DNA of 64,000 bases from Halarcobacter sp. (GTDB lineage: Bacteria > Campylobacterota > Campylobacteria > Campylobacterales > Arcobacteraceae): positions 2,080,680 to 2,144,679 of the forward strand of contig NZ_OY781470.1 in the NCBI RefSeq assembly GCF_963676935.1, read 5' to 3'. The notes under the pieces are model-generated. The model searched no databases and was not told the origin of the DNA. It saw only the letters and a program-made list of their open reading frames with translations. Shown here piece by piece: positions 18,298-28,036 of the stretch. Each line of letters starts with the position of its first letter. Position 1 is the stretch's first letter. A program made the translations under genes and the position numbers.

Positions 18298-19740
18298 TTA
18301 ACTAACTACTGTAATTCTATTTTTCCCCTCATTTTTTGATTTATACATAGCATTATCTACTCTTAATAGTAAATTTTCTTTAGTATCAGTACTATTTACC
18401 ATAGTTAAACCAAAACTTGCAGTAACATTATAAGAGCAAAGATTTGTTAATTCTAAATCCTCTTCAATTGATTTTCTAAGCTTTTCACATATAATTTTAC
18501 TATCTTCTAAAGATGAATCTATTAAAGCTATAATAAATTCTTCTCCACCCCATCTTGCTATTAAATCTGTTTGTCTAATATTTTCATTTAATATAGTTGC
18601 TATTCGTTTTAATACCACATCACCTTTTTGATGACCTAATTTATCATTTATATTTTTAAAATTATCGATATCTAAAAACACCAATCCTATATCATTTTCC
18701 CTTCTTTTTTGAAGCAATATTTGAGCACTTAACTTCTCTTCAAAAGTACGTCTGTTATGTATTTTTGTTAATGAATCATAAGTTGAAAGATATTCAAGTT
18801 TTTTACTATAATTTTTTATTAAAAAAAAGATAAATAAAGAGATAATAAAAGTAATAGATATTGAACCAAAAAGATTAAAATAAAATACCTTTTGCACATC
18901 CTGTGTAAAATCATCTAAGTTTGCTTCTACTGTTAAATATAAATTTAATTCTGATATATATTTAGTATTCAAAATATATTTATGACCATCTCTTTCATAT
19001 TCGATTGTATTTGGCTTTTTTGATAAAATTAGCTCTTTATAATTTTTTAATACTTCATATTCACCAATATTTTTATGCTTATTTATATTTCTTTCTGATA
19101 AAACAATCTTTCCATTTTCATTAAAAAATGTAACAATAAATTTATGTTTAAATCTAAAAGATTTTAGTAAATCATCTATATATGAAATTTTTAATGCAAC
19201 ACCAGTAGCACCTAAAAAATGATAATTATGATCAAATATTTTATAATTTATAAACATTATTAAATTATTAGATAGATGCTCATTAAAATCTAAGTTTATC
19301 TCATGTTTTTCTTCTATATTTTTAAAATCAAAATACCACTTATTGTTTTTATTAGTTTTATCAATTTTTTCAATAAAACCATTTTGGGTATAATACCTTT
19401 TTGTTTTATCTGACACTAAAAAGGTATTAAACATATTATATTTATTTTTTATAGCCTCTAGATATCTTACAATTTTATCACTATTTTTCTCTTCATTTAT
19501 TAACCAATCTTGAACAAAGGTGTCATTAGCCATTAAAGAAGAAACTAGATATGGTTGAATAATACTTTTTTGAATATCAGTATAGATATTATCCAAAGAT
19601 AAGGGTAATGATTGATTTTTCAGTTGACTTTGAGCATTATTTAAAGATACAACATAATTTATAACTGAAATTGATACTGACAAAATTATAAGTAAAGTGG
19701 TAATTATAAAAACAATTTTATATTTTGATTTTATTATCAT
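18298..19740 (-). CDS. Membrane diguanylate cyclase with periplasmic Cache sensor
   Basis: A helix at about residues 8-30, a periplasmic region of about 250 residues resembling a double Cache domain, and a second helix at about 280-305 lead to a C-terminal GGDEF domain (LTKIHNRRTF to the end). The catalytic motif is GGEEF at about residue 397. RQTD sits five residues before it and forms a product-inhibition I-site. It should make c-di-GMP under control of an extracytoplasmic signal. A GAGAG Shine-Dalgarno precedes the ATG. It is divergent from a hemerythrin gene across 102 bp, which may share regulation. Confidence 0.9.
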   Translation of the reverse strand: MIIKSKYKIVFIITTLLIILSVSISVINYVVSLNNAQSQLKNQSLPLSLDNIYTDIQKSIIQPYLVSSLMANDTFVQDWLINEEKNSDKIVRYLEAIKNKYNMFNTFLVSDKTKRYYTQNGFIEKIDKTNKNNKWYFDFKNIEEKHEINLDFNEHLSNNLIMFINYKIFDHNYHFLGATGVALKISYIDDLLKSFRFKHKFIVTFFNENGKIVLSERNINKHKNIGEYEVLKNYKELILSKKPNTIEYERDGHKYILNTKYISELNLYLTVEANLDDFTQDVQKVFYFNLFGSISITFIISLFIFFLIKNYSKKLEYLSTYDSLTKIHNRRTFEEKLSAQILLQKRRENDIGLVFLDIDNFKNINDKLGHQKGDVVLKRIATILNENIRQTDLIARWGGEEFIIALIDSSLEDSKIICEKLRKSIEEDLELTNLCSYNVTASFGLTMVNSTDTKENLLLRVDNAMYKSKNEGKNRITVVS

Positions 19741-19842
19741 AATCTCTCTTTTTATATTTTTATTATTGTAGCTTTTTCTTGATTACAATCAATATTAATA
19801 ATTTTGTTTTTTGCTACAATAAAAGAAAATTTAAGGAATCTA

Positions 19843-20283
19843 ATGCTACTTGACAAAAATAACTTACCTTTAGTATCAATGGAATTTATGAATGAAGTAC
19901 ATTTTGAAGATATAGCTATTATCAATGAATTGTATGAATTAATTATACAATACGAGGAAAATGTAAATATCAATAATGAAGAAAAAGTAAACACAAAATA
20001 CATGCAATGGTATAACCATACAGTAAAACACTTTGAAAGAGAAGAGATACAAATGATTGAAAAAGGTTTTCCACCTTATCATATGCATAAAGCTGAACAT
20101 GAAAATGCATTAAATCTTATGAATCAGATTTTCAAAAAATGGGAAGAAACAAAAGATATCAAAATATTAAAACAATATTTAACAGAAGATTTGCCTAAAT
20201 GGTTAATAAATCATATTCAAACTATGGATACAGTAACAGCAATGTTTTTAAAAACTGGATTAAGTCCTTGTAGTGCACACTAA
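19843..20283 (+). CDS. Bacteriohemerythrin-like protein
   Basis: The likely start is ATG 19843, with AAGG 6 nt upstream; an earlier in-frame ATG at 19804 lacks a ribosome site. The 146-residue protein has hemerythrin-type diiron ligands: an N-terminal VHFEDI, then HTVKHFEREE, HMHKAEHENAL and a C-terminal HIQTMD. Such proteins bind O2 (or NO) reversibly and serve in oxygen storage, sensing or protection. It is cytoplasmic, with no signal peptide. It ends at a strong terminator and is divergently placed from a diguanylate cyclase. Confidence 0.85.
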   Translation: MLLDKNNLPLVSMEFMNEVHFEDIAIINELYELIIQYEENVNINNEEKVNTKYMQWYNHTVKHFEREEIQMIEKGFPPYHMHKAEHENALNLMNQIFKKWEETKDIKILKQYLTEDLPKWLINHIQTMDTVTAMFLKTGLSPCSAH

Positions 20284-20322
20284 AAAAAGGAAGATTAGAG
20301 AAAGCGGTTAATCTTCCTTTTT
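20284..20322 (+). terminator. Intrinsic terminator after the hemerythrin gene
   Basis: A 14-bp stem begins right after the stop codon (20284-20297 with 20309-20322, core AAGGAAGATTA/TAATCTTCCTT) with an 11-nt loop. It has A-run and T-run flanks, so it can work in both directions. The minus-strand tRNA cluster ends about 165 bp further on. The remaining stretch to 20488 is AT-rich with no gene seen. Confidence 0.85.
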
Positions 20323-20488
20323 AGAATTTACTTTGACATGTATGCTTAAAATAATTATAGCTTAGAATTAATTTTTCTTTTTCTTTTTTCTGTACAAAAA
20401 ATATACTTTTTAAAAACTATTCAAAATCAAATGTGATTTTTATTGATAAAATTAATCTATTTTAGAAATATGATTGGTTAAATATAAG

Positions 20489-20565
<77 letters not shown>

Positions 20566-20585
20566 AATAGAGTTTATTTATAAGA

Positions 20586-20662
20586 TGGTGGGTCATGAAG
20601 GACTCGAACCTTCGACCACTCGGTTATGAGCCGAGTGCTCTAACCAGCTGAGCTAATGACCC
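20586..20662 (-). tRNA. tRNA-Met (anticodon CAT)
   Basis: A cloverleaf with acceptor GGGTCAT/ATGACCC, anticodon loop CTCATAA (CAT), T-loop TTCGAGT and encoded CCA. It lacks the initiator C1-A72 mismatch, so it is elongator Met. A CAT anticodon can also belong to tRNA-Ile2 modified with lysidine, which cannot be excluded by eye. Confidence 0.9.
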
Positions 20663-20684
20663 AACTGTATAAACAAACTCAAAA

Positions 20685-20775
20685 TGGCGGACAAGGAGGG
20701 ATTCGAACCCTCGGTACCGTTGCCAGTACGCATCCTTAGCAGGGATGTGGTTTCAGCCAACTCACCCACTTGTCC
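20685..20775 (-). tRNA. tRNA-Ser (anticodon GCT)
   Basis: A class II tRNA with a long variable arm (GTACTGGCAACGGTACC), acceptor GGACAAG/CTTGTCC, anticodon loop CTGCTAA (GCT, reads AGC/AGT), T-loop TTCGAAT and encoded CCA. It is first of the three-tRNA cluster Ser-Met-Gly. Confidence 0.96.
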
Positions 20776-20922
20776 TCGTTTTAGGGTTGTAATTTTACTT
20801 CCTTTGTACTTAAATATCTCTTAATTTTATAACTTTTTTTATGAATAATTATATTCATTATAGAAATTTCATTAATTACTTTAAGTTACTAGGGTGTATA
20901 ATTTTTGAAAGAAGGATATGTT

Positions 20923-22398
20923 ATGGACAATAAATTCAAAAAAATAGTTCCATTTTTAACAATTCTTTTAACAATAACTTTTATATTAGGTTCATATTTT
21001 TTATATAAGAATGAAGTTGAAAATATAAAAGAACGCTCTTATAGTCGAATAAATCATAGTATTTATCATTTGAAAGAATATTTTTCTATATCAGAATCTT
21101 TTTTATTTGCGATGAAATATACTATTGAAGATAAATTAAATAATCATTGTCCTTGTAGTCATCCAAAATATAAAGATATAAATTTTGATTCAAATCTTTT
21201 TTCTTTGGAAAATAAAGACTCAATTTTAATTGGTACTAAGAAAAATTCAATAAATTTATTCAAAAATGAGATAAATGGTACTCTTTATTTAAAACCAATT
21301 TTTTTGGCAGCACAAAAAATATTACCTGATTTAAAAAAAATATATTATAAATCAAAAAATAAATTTATTTTTGTATCACCAGATTTAAATATAAAAAATG
21401 AAAAACAATTAGCTTTACAATATACTTGTATATCATGGATAGATTCTATAAATAAAATTGACTCCTACAAACAGTTTATAATCACAAAAGCATATATAGA
21501 TAATATTTCAAATGAGAAATTAATTACACTTTCCCTTCCTATATATAAAGATAAAGAGTTTTTAGGGATAGTAGCCATAGATATAAAACTAAACACTTTA
21601 GTAACTTATATAAATAAAATCCCTTTAAGAGGGAATATATATATTATTGATAAAAATGATAACTCTATCACATCAAAATTTGATAAACAGTTAAATAAAA
21701 AGATTATATTTGACAAATCATCTTTAATAAAAAAAGAGATAGTAGAAAACCAACTATATATCGCTCATCCTCTTAATGAAAAAAAAATACGAGAAGAAGC
21801 CTTTTATAAAAGTCTAGGAAAGATTTTTATTTTATTTTTAATTTTTATTATTAGTATAATACTTATCTATCTAAAAAATCTTTTAATAAAAGTTCAAAAT
21901 CTTGCCAATACTGATTCTTTGACTAATCTTCTAAATAGAAGAGCTATGAAAGAAGCAATAGATAATCAGATAAAGATAAGTAGAAGGTATAAGCAACCTT
22001 TATCTTTTTTACTTATTGATATTGACTATTTTAAAAAAGTAAATGATAAATATGGTCATCATATGGGAGATATAGTTTTAATAAAGCTATCAAAACTCTT
22101 TAAACAAATAATTAGAGATTGTGATATTGCAGGTCGTTTTGGAGGAGAAGAGTTTCTAATCACTCTAGCAAACACAGATATAAATGAAGCTTTTATTATG
22201 GCTGAAAGATTAAGAAAGCTAAGTAATCAAATAAAAATAAAGAAAATAGATATAAACTTAACTGTTAGTATAGGTTGCTATTCTTTAAAAGATGAAGACG
22301 ACTATGATTGTATATTAAGAAATGTTGATAAACTTTTATATAAAGCCAAAAATGAAGGAAGAAATAGAACAGTAAAAGAAGATTTAGATATTCTCTAA
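20923..22398 (+). CDS. Membrane diguanylate cyclase with Cache-like periplasmic domain
   Basis: ATG 20923 has AAGGA 7 nt upstream and is preferred over an upstream TTG. The 491-residue protein has a helix at about residues 8-28 and a periplasmic domain containing an unusual [10 protein letters not shown] cysteine cluster. The stretch [17 protein letters not shown] is typical of double Cache sensors. A second helix lies at about 300-320, followed by a GGDEF domain ([10 protein letters not shown] onward). The active site is GGEEF (407-411) with an RDCD I-site (398-401), so it should synthesise c-di-GMP with feedback inhibition. Its end overlaps convergent pyrF by 15 bp. Confidence 0.9.
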   Translation: MDNKFKKIVPFLTILLTITFILGSYFLYKNEVENIKERSYSRINHSIYHLKEYFSISESFLFAMKYTIEDKLNNHCPCSHPKYKDINFDSNLFSLENKDSILIGTKKNSINLFKNEINGTLYLKPIFLAAQKILPDLKKIYYKSKNKFIFVSPDLNIKNEKQLALQYTCISWIDSINKIDSYKQFIITKAYIDNISNEKLITLSLPIYKDKEFLGIVAIDIKLNTLVTYINKIPLRGNIYIIDKNDNSITSKFDKQLNKKIIFDKSSLIKKEIVENQLYIAHPLNEKKIREEAFYKSLGKIFILFLIFIISIILIYLKNLLIKVQNLANTDSLTNLLNRRAMKEAIDNQIKISRRYKQPLSFLLIDIDYFKKVNDKYGHHMGDIVLIKLSKLFKQIIRDCDIAGRFGGEEFLITLANTDINEAFIMAERLRKLSNQIKIKKIDINLTVSIGCYSLKDEDDYDCILRNVDKLLYKAKNEGRNRTVKEDLDIL

Positions 22399-23070
22399 AA
22401 TCTTCTCAACAACCTCTTTAGGATTTGTTGCTTTATAAATAGGTCTGCCTACTACTATAAAGTCAACTTTATTCTTTTTTGCAAAAGTAATATCTGCAAC
22501 TCTTTTTTGATCCCCTGAATCTTCTCCAAAAGGTCTAATTCCTGGACATAAAGTTATAAATTCACTTGAAGTATTTGTTTTTATATCTGCACTTTCAAAA
22601 GCAGAACAAACAACACCATCAATACCTGATTTAAAAGTATCAACAGCAAGCACAGTTGCTTTTGTTTCAATATCTTCGTTATAAACAGCTTTGAACTCAT
22701 CATTATCAAAAGAAGTTAATGCAGTTACTGCTAATACTAAAGGTTTGTTTGGAATATCTTTTATTCTATCCATTACTGTTTTCATAGCTCTTTGACCTGA
22801 ACTTGCATGCACATTAAACATATCAACAAATCCAAATTTTGCAATCTCTTCTGCTGCATCAGCCATTGTATTTGGAATATCATAAAGTTTTAAATCTAAA
22901 AATAGTTTAAAGTCTGGATTAATAGCTTTTAAATCTTCTAAAAACTTTTTACCATCTCTAATATAACTTCTTAATCCAACTTTTAACCAGACATCAAAAT
23001 CTTTGATTTGTTTTACTAAAGCAAGATTCTCTTTTGCACTTGGTAAATCTAAAGATACACAAAGCTTCAC
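22384..23070 (-). CDS. pyrF: Orotidine-5'-phosphate decarboxylase
   Basis: The 228-residue TIM-barrel enzyme converts OMP to UMP, the last step of de novo pyrimidine synthesis. The catalytic motif [15 protein letters not shown] (Asp-Lys-x-x-Asp) lies near residue 60, and the phosphate-binding end is [13 protein letters not shown]. Length matches the short bacterial class. It is the last gene of the minus-strand operon, only 2 bp after nusB, and its tail overlaps the convergent diguanylate cyclase gene. Confidence 0.96.
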   Translation of the reverse strand: MKLCVSLDLPSAKENLALVKQIKDFDVWLKVGLRSYIRDGKKFLEDLKAINPDFKLFLDLKLYDIPNTMADAAEEIAKFGFVDMFNVHASSGQRAMKTVMDRIKDIPNKPLVLAVTALTSFDNDEFKAVYNEDIETKATVLAVDTFKSGIDGVVCSAFESADIKTNTSSEFITLCPGIRPFGEDSGDQKRVADITFAKKNKVDFIVVGRPIYKATNPKEVVEKILENI

Positions 23071-23072
23071 TA

Positions 23073-23471
23073 TTAAGCCTTTTTATTAACTTTGTCTAAA
23101 AGACCATTAATAAATTTTGGAGCACCATCTGAAGCTAATTTTTTTGATAATTCAATTGCTTCATTAATTACGATAGCTTTTTCAAGACCTTTAAACATAA
23201 TTTCAAATATTGCAAGTCTTAAAATCGATTTTTCTACACTTCCAATGTCTTTAATCCCACCTTGTGTTAAATGACTTACAATCTCTTCATCAATAGCTTC
23301 AATATGTTCAACAACTCCATTGAAAAGGTCAAGCGCAAACTCTTTTTGTTTGTTTCTGATTTTTTTATCTTCTAAAATCTCATCAACAAATTTTACTATC
23401 CCTTCATTTCCTAAATCATAGGCATAAAGTAATCCAATTACAGACTCTCTTGCTTGTGTTCTAGTTGCCAA
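23073..23471 (-). CDS. nusB: Transcription antitermination factor NusB
   Basis: This 132-residue all-helical protein shows the NusB pattern: [20 protein letters not shown] at the N-terminus and the C-terminal [16 protein letters not shown] followed by FINGLLDKV. NusB, with NusE, binds boxA in rRNA leaders and supports antitermination. A boxA-like CTTTAACA is present in both rRNA leaders of this window. It is placed 2 bp after ribH and 1-2 bp before pyrF, a ribH-nusB linkage common in bacteria. Confidence 0.96.
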   Translation of the reverse strand: MATRTQARESVIGLLYAYDLGNEGIVKFVDEILEDKKIRNKQKEFALDLFNGVVEHIEAIDEEIVSHLTQGGIKDIGSVEKSILRLAIFEIMFKGLEKAIVINEAIELSKKLASDGAPKFINGLLDKVNKKA

Positions 23472-23473
23472 AT

Positions 23474-23944
23474 TTATTTCTCCATTTCACTATATAAATC
23501 TAACATCTCAATAATAGTAACCATAGCTTCAGCACCTTTGTTTCCAACTTTACTTCCAGCTCTTTCGATTGCTTGTTCAATAGTATCTGTAGTTAGAACA
23601 CCATTTGATACAGGTTTTCCATATTTAAGAGTAACTGTTGCTATACCTTTTGTAGCTTCTGCTGAGATATAATCAAAGTGAGGAGTAGCTCCTCTAATAA
23701 CTGCACCAACGCAACATACTGCATCATATTTTCCAGTTGCAAGTGCTTTTTCTAAAGCAAAAGGGATTTCAAATGCACCAGGCACTAAAATAAGATCTAA
23801 ATTTTCTTCATTTCCCCCATGTCTAATAAATGCATCTTTTGCACCTTCAACTAATCTATCAGTTATAATATGGTTAAATCTTCCATTGATTACGGCAACT
23901 TTTTCATCACCTTTTAATCTTAATTTACCTTCTAAAATATTCAT
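23474..23944 (-). CDS. ribH: 6,7-dimethyl-8-ribityllumazine synthase
   Basis: The 156-residue lumazine synthase condenses 5-amino-6-ribitylaminouracil with dihydroxybutanone phosphate in riboflavin synthesis. Hallmarks are [44 protein letters not shown] (catalytic His near residue 89) and [16 protein letters not shown]. Length is standard for the icosahedral enzyme. It sits between kdsA and nusB; ribF, the next step in flavin use, lies separately at 33.9 kb. Confidence 0.97.
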   Translation of the reverse strand: MNILEGKLRLKGDEKVAVINGRFNHIITDRLVEGAKDAFIRHGGNEENLDLILVPGAFEIPFALEKALATGKYDAVCCVGAVIRGATPHFDYISAEATKGIATVTLKYGKPVSNGVLTTDTIEQAIERAGSKVGNKGAEAMVTIIEMLDLYSEMEK

Positions 23945-23974
23945 TTAATTTTCTCCAAAAATTATTGTAAGGTA

Positions 23975-24775
23975 TTAATTATACCCTAATGCATCTTTAA
24001 TAGCAAAAATGTCATCTACCGTCTTATACAACTTATCTATTTGAAGCATATTTGGTCCATCACTTAAAGCAACAGATGGATCAAAATGTGTTTCAAAGAA
24101 AAATCCATCTACACCAACGGCTGCTGCTGCTTTTGCTAAACTTGGAACTATTGCACTATTTCCACCTGTAGTTTCACCTGTACTTGGAACTTGTGCTGAG
24201 TGTGTTGCATCAAAAATCACTGGTGCGTATTCTCTCATAGCTATAAGATTTTTCATATCTACAACTAATGCCCCATATCCAAAAGTGTTTCCTCTTTCAC
24301 AAAGCCAAACTCCATTTTCTTTTGAAGCTTGGAAACTTACCTCATCTACACCTCTAGTTTTTAAAACTTTCTCAACTGGATGTTTCATACTGTTTGGTGC
24401 TAAAAATTGCCCTTTTTTTATATTTACTTTACAAGAAGTTTGTGCTGCTGCTACTAAAAGATCTGTTTGTCTACAAAGAAAAGCTGGAATTTGTAATACA
24501 TCTACAACTTCAGAAGCAGGAGCTGCTTGATATGATTCATGTATATCAGTAATAAGTCTATATCCAAATTGCTCTTTTACCTCTTGGAACATTTTTAGTC
24601 CTTCATCAAGACCTGGTCCTCTAAAAGAGCTTAAACTTGTTCTATTTGCTTTATCAAAAGATGCTTTAAAATAAAAATCTACTCTCTTATCTTCGCTTAA
24701 AGGTTTTAGCATCTCTGCAATTTTCATAACTGTATCTCTATCTTCTAAAACACATGGTCCAGTTAATATAATCAT
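23975..24775 (-). CDS. kdsA: 3-deoxy-8-phosphooctulonate (KDO-8-P) synthase
   Basis: The 266-residue enzyme joins phosphoenolpyruvate and arabinose-5-phosphate to give KDO-8-phosphate for lipopolysaccharide. It shows IILTGPCVLEDRD at the N-terminus, YFKASFDKANRTSLSSFRGPG, LQIPAFLCRQTDLLVAAA, and the metal-site stretch VIFDATHSAQ. The ATG overlaps the stop of the channel gene upstream (ATGA), showing tight coupling. A cysteine near the N-terminus (GPCV) suggests the metal-dependent class, though this is not decisive. Confidence 0.97.
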   Translation of the reverse strand: MIILTGPCVLEDRDTVMKIAEMLKPLSEDKRVDFYFKASFDKANRTSLSSFRGPGLDEGLKMFQEVKEQFGYRLITDIHESYQAAPASEVVDVLQIPAFLCRQTDLLVAAAQTSCKVNIKKGQFLAPNSMKHPVEKVLKTRGVDEVSFQASKENGVWLCERGNTFGYGALVVDMKNLIAMREYAPVIFDATHSAQVPSTGETTGGNSAIVPSLAKAAAAVGVDGFFFETHFDPSVALSDGPNMLQIDKLYKTVDDIFAIKDALGYN

Positions 24776-26463
24776 TGTTTATTCCTTAAAAATATTGTTT
24801 TTCTCTCTTCACCTGTATATGCGTAATAAAACTCATAAAAATTTTGAGCAATATATTCTATATCATCTCTTGCATTTTCATCACAAGCAAAAAGTATTTC
24901 ATCACCAATTTTTAGAGATATATCTAAACTTGGTACAAGAATAGATTCTTCTTCTCTTTGAATTAAAAGTGGTATTATATTGTTTTTTTGTTCTCTATTG
25001 TATAAAGAACGATTAAAAATCTCTAGAAGTATATCTTTTTCTTCTTTTAAGGCATTATAAACTTGTAAGGCACGCTTATTATCAATTTTTAATTCATATA
25101 AAAGAGGTTCTTCATCTATAATTTGAAGTAAATTTTTAACAACTTTCGAACCCCATTCATCATCTTGTCCAAATAAAAGCCTTATAAATTTATCCGACAA
25201 AGGGCTTATTAAAGCATTTGTTGTTTTATTTATAAGTATCCTTGAAGGCATAAAGATATGGTCAATTTTTGCACTTTTAAAAATTGAAAAATCATCCATC
25301 TCATTTTCTCTTGCTATTGTCATAATTTTTGGATTTAGCTTTCTTGCTGTTGCAAGTATAGATAGATTTGTTGTATCATCATTTGTTGCAGATATTATTG
25401 CAACCGCATCTAATATTCCAACATTCAACAATATATCTTTGTCATCTGCATTTCCAAATGTAATTTTAAGAGAATCACTTTTATGAAACTTATCAACTTT
25501 TAATTGGTCTAATTCAACAAATTCAGCCTCTACACTACTTAGTTTCAAATTTTCATAAATATGTTGTCCCATTCTTCCATATCCACAAACAATATACTTT
25601 CCTTTTGGGAAAAGGGGAAGTCTGGCATTTAAATTATCAATTTTATAAATCCATTTTTCTAACTTTAAAAGATTTGGCGCATTTAATGCCATTGCAATCT
25701 CATTTGAAATTATAGAAAATGGATTTGCTATTATCTCTACATCTAAATCTTTCAAATTTTCACTATGATTTATAGTTGTTGATTTTACTGCAAGTCTTAC
25801 ATGAGGATTTAATAATTTTGAAGTCAAAGCTATTCTAAGATTTAAAGAATCATCATCAAAAATTGAAACTAAGCCTTTACAATTATGACTTTTGATCCCT
25901 GCTTCAATTAAAGCATTAGGAGTATATGCATCTGCCACAAGTACAGGAACTGTAGGTGTAAAGTTTTCTAAAACTAACTCATTTGCCCTATTTTCATTTT
26001 TTTCAATTACAACAGTTCTTATCTCTTGCTCTAAAGCTCTATTTATTATCTCATTTGTAATCTGATTATATCCAAGTATAATTATATATTTTTGTTTTAT
26101 TCCTTTTACTTGTCTTCTAAATCTTGCTTTTTCCATCTCCCTTAAAAACAGTTTATCTTGTAATAAAGAGACTAATGAACCAATCCCATAAAACCAACCT
26201 AAAACTGTTAAATAAATAGAAAATGTTACCCACAATTTTTGAGGATATGTAAAATCATAAGGGGATTCACCAAATCCAATAGTAGTTGCTGTGTAAGTTA
26301 CAAAATAAAAGGCATCAAAAATACTCATATGATAAGTTTCTCCCTTATCATTTACACCTTCTATTACAAGTAATCCAATTATCGCAATAGTATAAGTTAT
26401 AACAATAACTAAAAAAGGTTTTCTCATCCTCTGAAGGATAATAAATAAAGAGCTATTTTTCAC
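24772..26463 (-). CDS. Potassium channel protein with two RCK/TrkA-N domains
   Basis: Two membrane helices (about residues 15-35 and 80-105) flank a pore loop with filter TATTIGFGES, a variant of TVGYG. Two cytoplasmic Rossmann RCK domains follow (IIILGYNQITNEII near residue 125; KYIVCGYGRMGQHIYENL near residue 285), and the C-terminus resembles TrkA-C. The protein is 563 residues long. It probably conducts K+ under nucleotide or ion control. The Phe-for-Tyr filter change is seen in other prokaryotic channels. It overlaps kdsA by 4 bp, coupling an ion channel to lipopolysaccharide synthesis for no obvious reason. Confidence 0.9.
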   Translation of the reverse strand: MKNSSLFIILQRMRKPFLVIVITYTIAIIGLLVIEGVNDKGETYHMSIFDAFYFVTYTATTIGFGESPYDFTYPQKLWVTFSIYLTVLGWFYGIGSLVSLLQDKLFLREMEKARFRRQVKGIKQKYIIILGYNQITNEIINRALEQEIRTVVIEKNENRANELVLENFTPTVPVLVADAYTPNALIEAGIKSHNCKGLVSIFDDDSLNLRIALTSKLLNPHVRLAVKSTTINHSENLKDLDVEIIANPFSIISNEIAMALNAPNLLKLEKWIYKIDNLNARLPLFPKGKYIVCGYGRMGQHIYENLKLSSVEAEFVELDQLKVDKFHKSDSLKITFGNADDKDILLNVGILDAVAIISATNDDTTNLSILATARKLNPKIMTIARENEMDDFSIFKSAKIDHIFMPSRILINKTTNALISPLSDKFIRLLFGQDDEWGSKVVKNLLQIIDEEPLLYELKIDNKRALQVYNALKEEKDILLEIFNRSLYNREQKNNIIPLLIQREEESILVPSLDISLKIGDEILFACDENARDDIEYIAQNFYEFYYAYTGEERKTIFLRNKQ

Positions 26464-26475
26464 TTAAAAAACCTT

Positions 26476-26853
26476 TTATCTCTTTGATTTAAGAGTATCT
26501 CCAACATATAATGCTACTGATACAATATTTGCTAATAATGCACCACCAGACAATGAAATAATTAAGCCAATAACTTCTTGGTCTATACTATAAGCATAAA
26601 AAGCAACTGCCCAAATTAATGCTGATGCTATAAGTTGTATATCTGCAACCAAAGAGGTAGCTAATAAAACTGAGCCCATTTGAGTTTTATCTCCAAGCTT
26701 TAATGTAGTAGCTATAATATTTACAACTATTGCTGCAAGAAGTTCATATTTGCTATGATGTTCTAAAGAACTCATATCTCCGTAAAAAAAACCAAAATTA
26801 AGTGTCATAGCCAAAATAATAAAAAAACCTGAAATAACCTTATCTAGATTCAT
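26476..26853 (-). CDS. Small conserved membrane protein (DUF6394-like)
   Basis: About 125 residues with four hydrophobic helices: LDKVISGFFIILAMTLNFGF, YELLAAIVVNIIATTLKLG, LIASALIWAVAFYAY and VIGLIISLSGGALLANIVSVAL. It resembles the DUF6394 family found in Campylobacterota, from memory only. The start is set at ATG 26853 because GGAGG lies 9 nt upstream; the ATG at 26862 abuts that GGAGG. It begins the operon, 12 bp before the K+ channel gene, so a role linked to the channel or to membrane potential is possible but unproved. Confidence 0.75.
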   Translation of the reverse strand: MNLDKVISGFFIILAMTLNFGFFYGDMSSLEHHSKYELLAAIVVNIIATTLKLGDKTQMGSVLLATSLVADIQLIASALIWAVAFYAYSIDQEVIGLIISLSGGALLANIVSVALYVGDTLKSKR

Positions 26854-26996
26854 AAGTTTCATCCTCCATATATTTCCTATATCTAGTATTCTACCAAATA
26901 GTTTATCATTTTATCATGTACTCTGGAAACTTTATTTAAAAACACAAGCCTTCAAATAAAATAGATTACTAGTATAAGAAACTAGGTTTTACAAAT

Positions 26997-27881
26997 TTAA
27001 TCTTTTTTTGAAGAAACAAAAAATCCACTTACAACAATAAGTGAAATACCTAAAACAATCCATAAATCAGGAAAGGCATCACCTAAAATAAGCCCTATCA
27101 TAATAGAAAAAGCAATATTTGCATAAGATATTGTTCCTATAATACCTGCTTTTGCTACAGAATAGGCTTTTGTCATATAAACCTGAGCTAATGTAGCAAC
27201 ACCACCTAAACAAAATATGTAGATCCAGTCTCCTGGCTGAGGCATTACAAATTTTGCAAAAATAAAATCATATTTCTCATTTATATAAAATTCTGATATC
27301 AACATTAAAAGAAGTGGACCTAAAGTACCTATTCCCATAAAAGATAATACTATAGTTCTTCCATCATAATATTTTCTAAGTTCTCGTATTGAGGTATATG
27401 CTAAACCTGCACCTACACCACATAATATACCTAGCCAATCAGTTTTATCTAAAGTACTACCATCAAATTTTGTAATAAATAAGATCCCTATAAAGCCTAT
27501 AAAAACTCCAAGCCAACCTTTAAAGCCAAGTTTTTCTTTCACAAAGATATAAGCAAATATTGCACTAAAAATTGTAGAAGTTTTAGAAAAAGTCATAGCT
27601 TCACCTAAAGGTATGTTTGCAATATTATAGAAAAAAAATAAAAGTGCAACAAATCCAGCTAATCCTCTAAAGACAAGAAGCATTGGCTTTCCACCTTTTT
27701 GGGTCAAAGGTGATTTATAAATTGAAATAAGTATTAATAGTACGCCAAAAACATTTCTAAAAAAAACAACTTCAATTGAACTCATAGAGCCGCTAAGTTG
27801 TTTTGCAAAGGCTCCCATACAAGCGAAGCAAAAAGAAGCAAAAAGCATATATTTAATACCCAAAGTTACATTATTGGTCAT
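26997..27881 (-). CDS. EamA/DMT-superfamily permease
   Basis: The 294-residue protein has about ten helices in two EamA repeats. The first half has the stretch SSIEVVFFRNVFGVLLILIS and GEAMTFSKTSTIFSAIFAYIFVKEKL. The second half ends GTISYANIAFSIMIGLILGDAFP. That FRN and FVKEKL pattern is typical of RhaT/S-adenosylmethionine-transporter-like permeases, but the substrate is unknown. It is divergent from murA with 155 bp between, and separate from the operon on its other side (134 bp gap). Confidence 0.88.
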   Translation of the reverse strand: MTNNVTLGIKYMLFASFCFACMGAFAKQLSGSMSSIEVVFFRNVFGVLLILISIYKSPLTQKGGKPMLLVFRGLAGFVALLFFFYNIANIPLGEAMTFSKTSTIFSAIFAYIFVKEKLGFKGWLGVFIGFIGILFITKFDGSTLDKTDWLGILCGVGAGLAYTSIRELRKYYDGRTIVLSFMGIGTLGPLLLMLISEFYINEKYDFIFAKFVMPQPGDWIYIFCLGGVATLAQVYMTKAYSVAKAGIIGTISYANIAFSIMIGLILGDAFPDLWIVLGISLIVVSGFFVSSKKD

Positions 27882-28036
27882 TAAAATTCCTTAAAATAAA
27901 GATGGCATTTTATAGCTTTTCTTTTTAAATAAAGATTATTAATAAACTTAAATTACAAAATTAATATTTTTAGCTATTTTTAGATAAAATTCTGACAATT
28001 ACTATAAACAATGAGCATTGCTCTATTAGGAAAAGA

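Noticed and set aside
20586-20662. Calling the CAT tRNA as tRNA-Ile2
   Set aside because: Sequence alone does not show lysidine identity. Elongator Met is the default, with Ile2 kept as a caveat.
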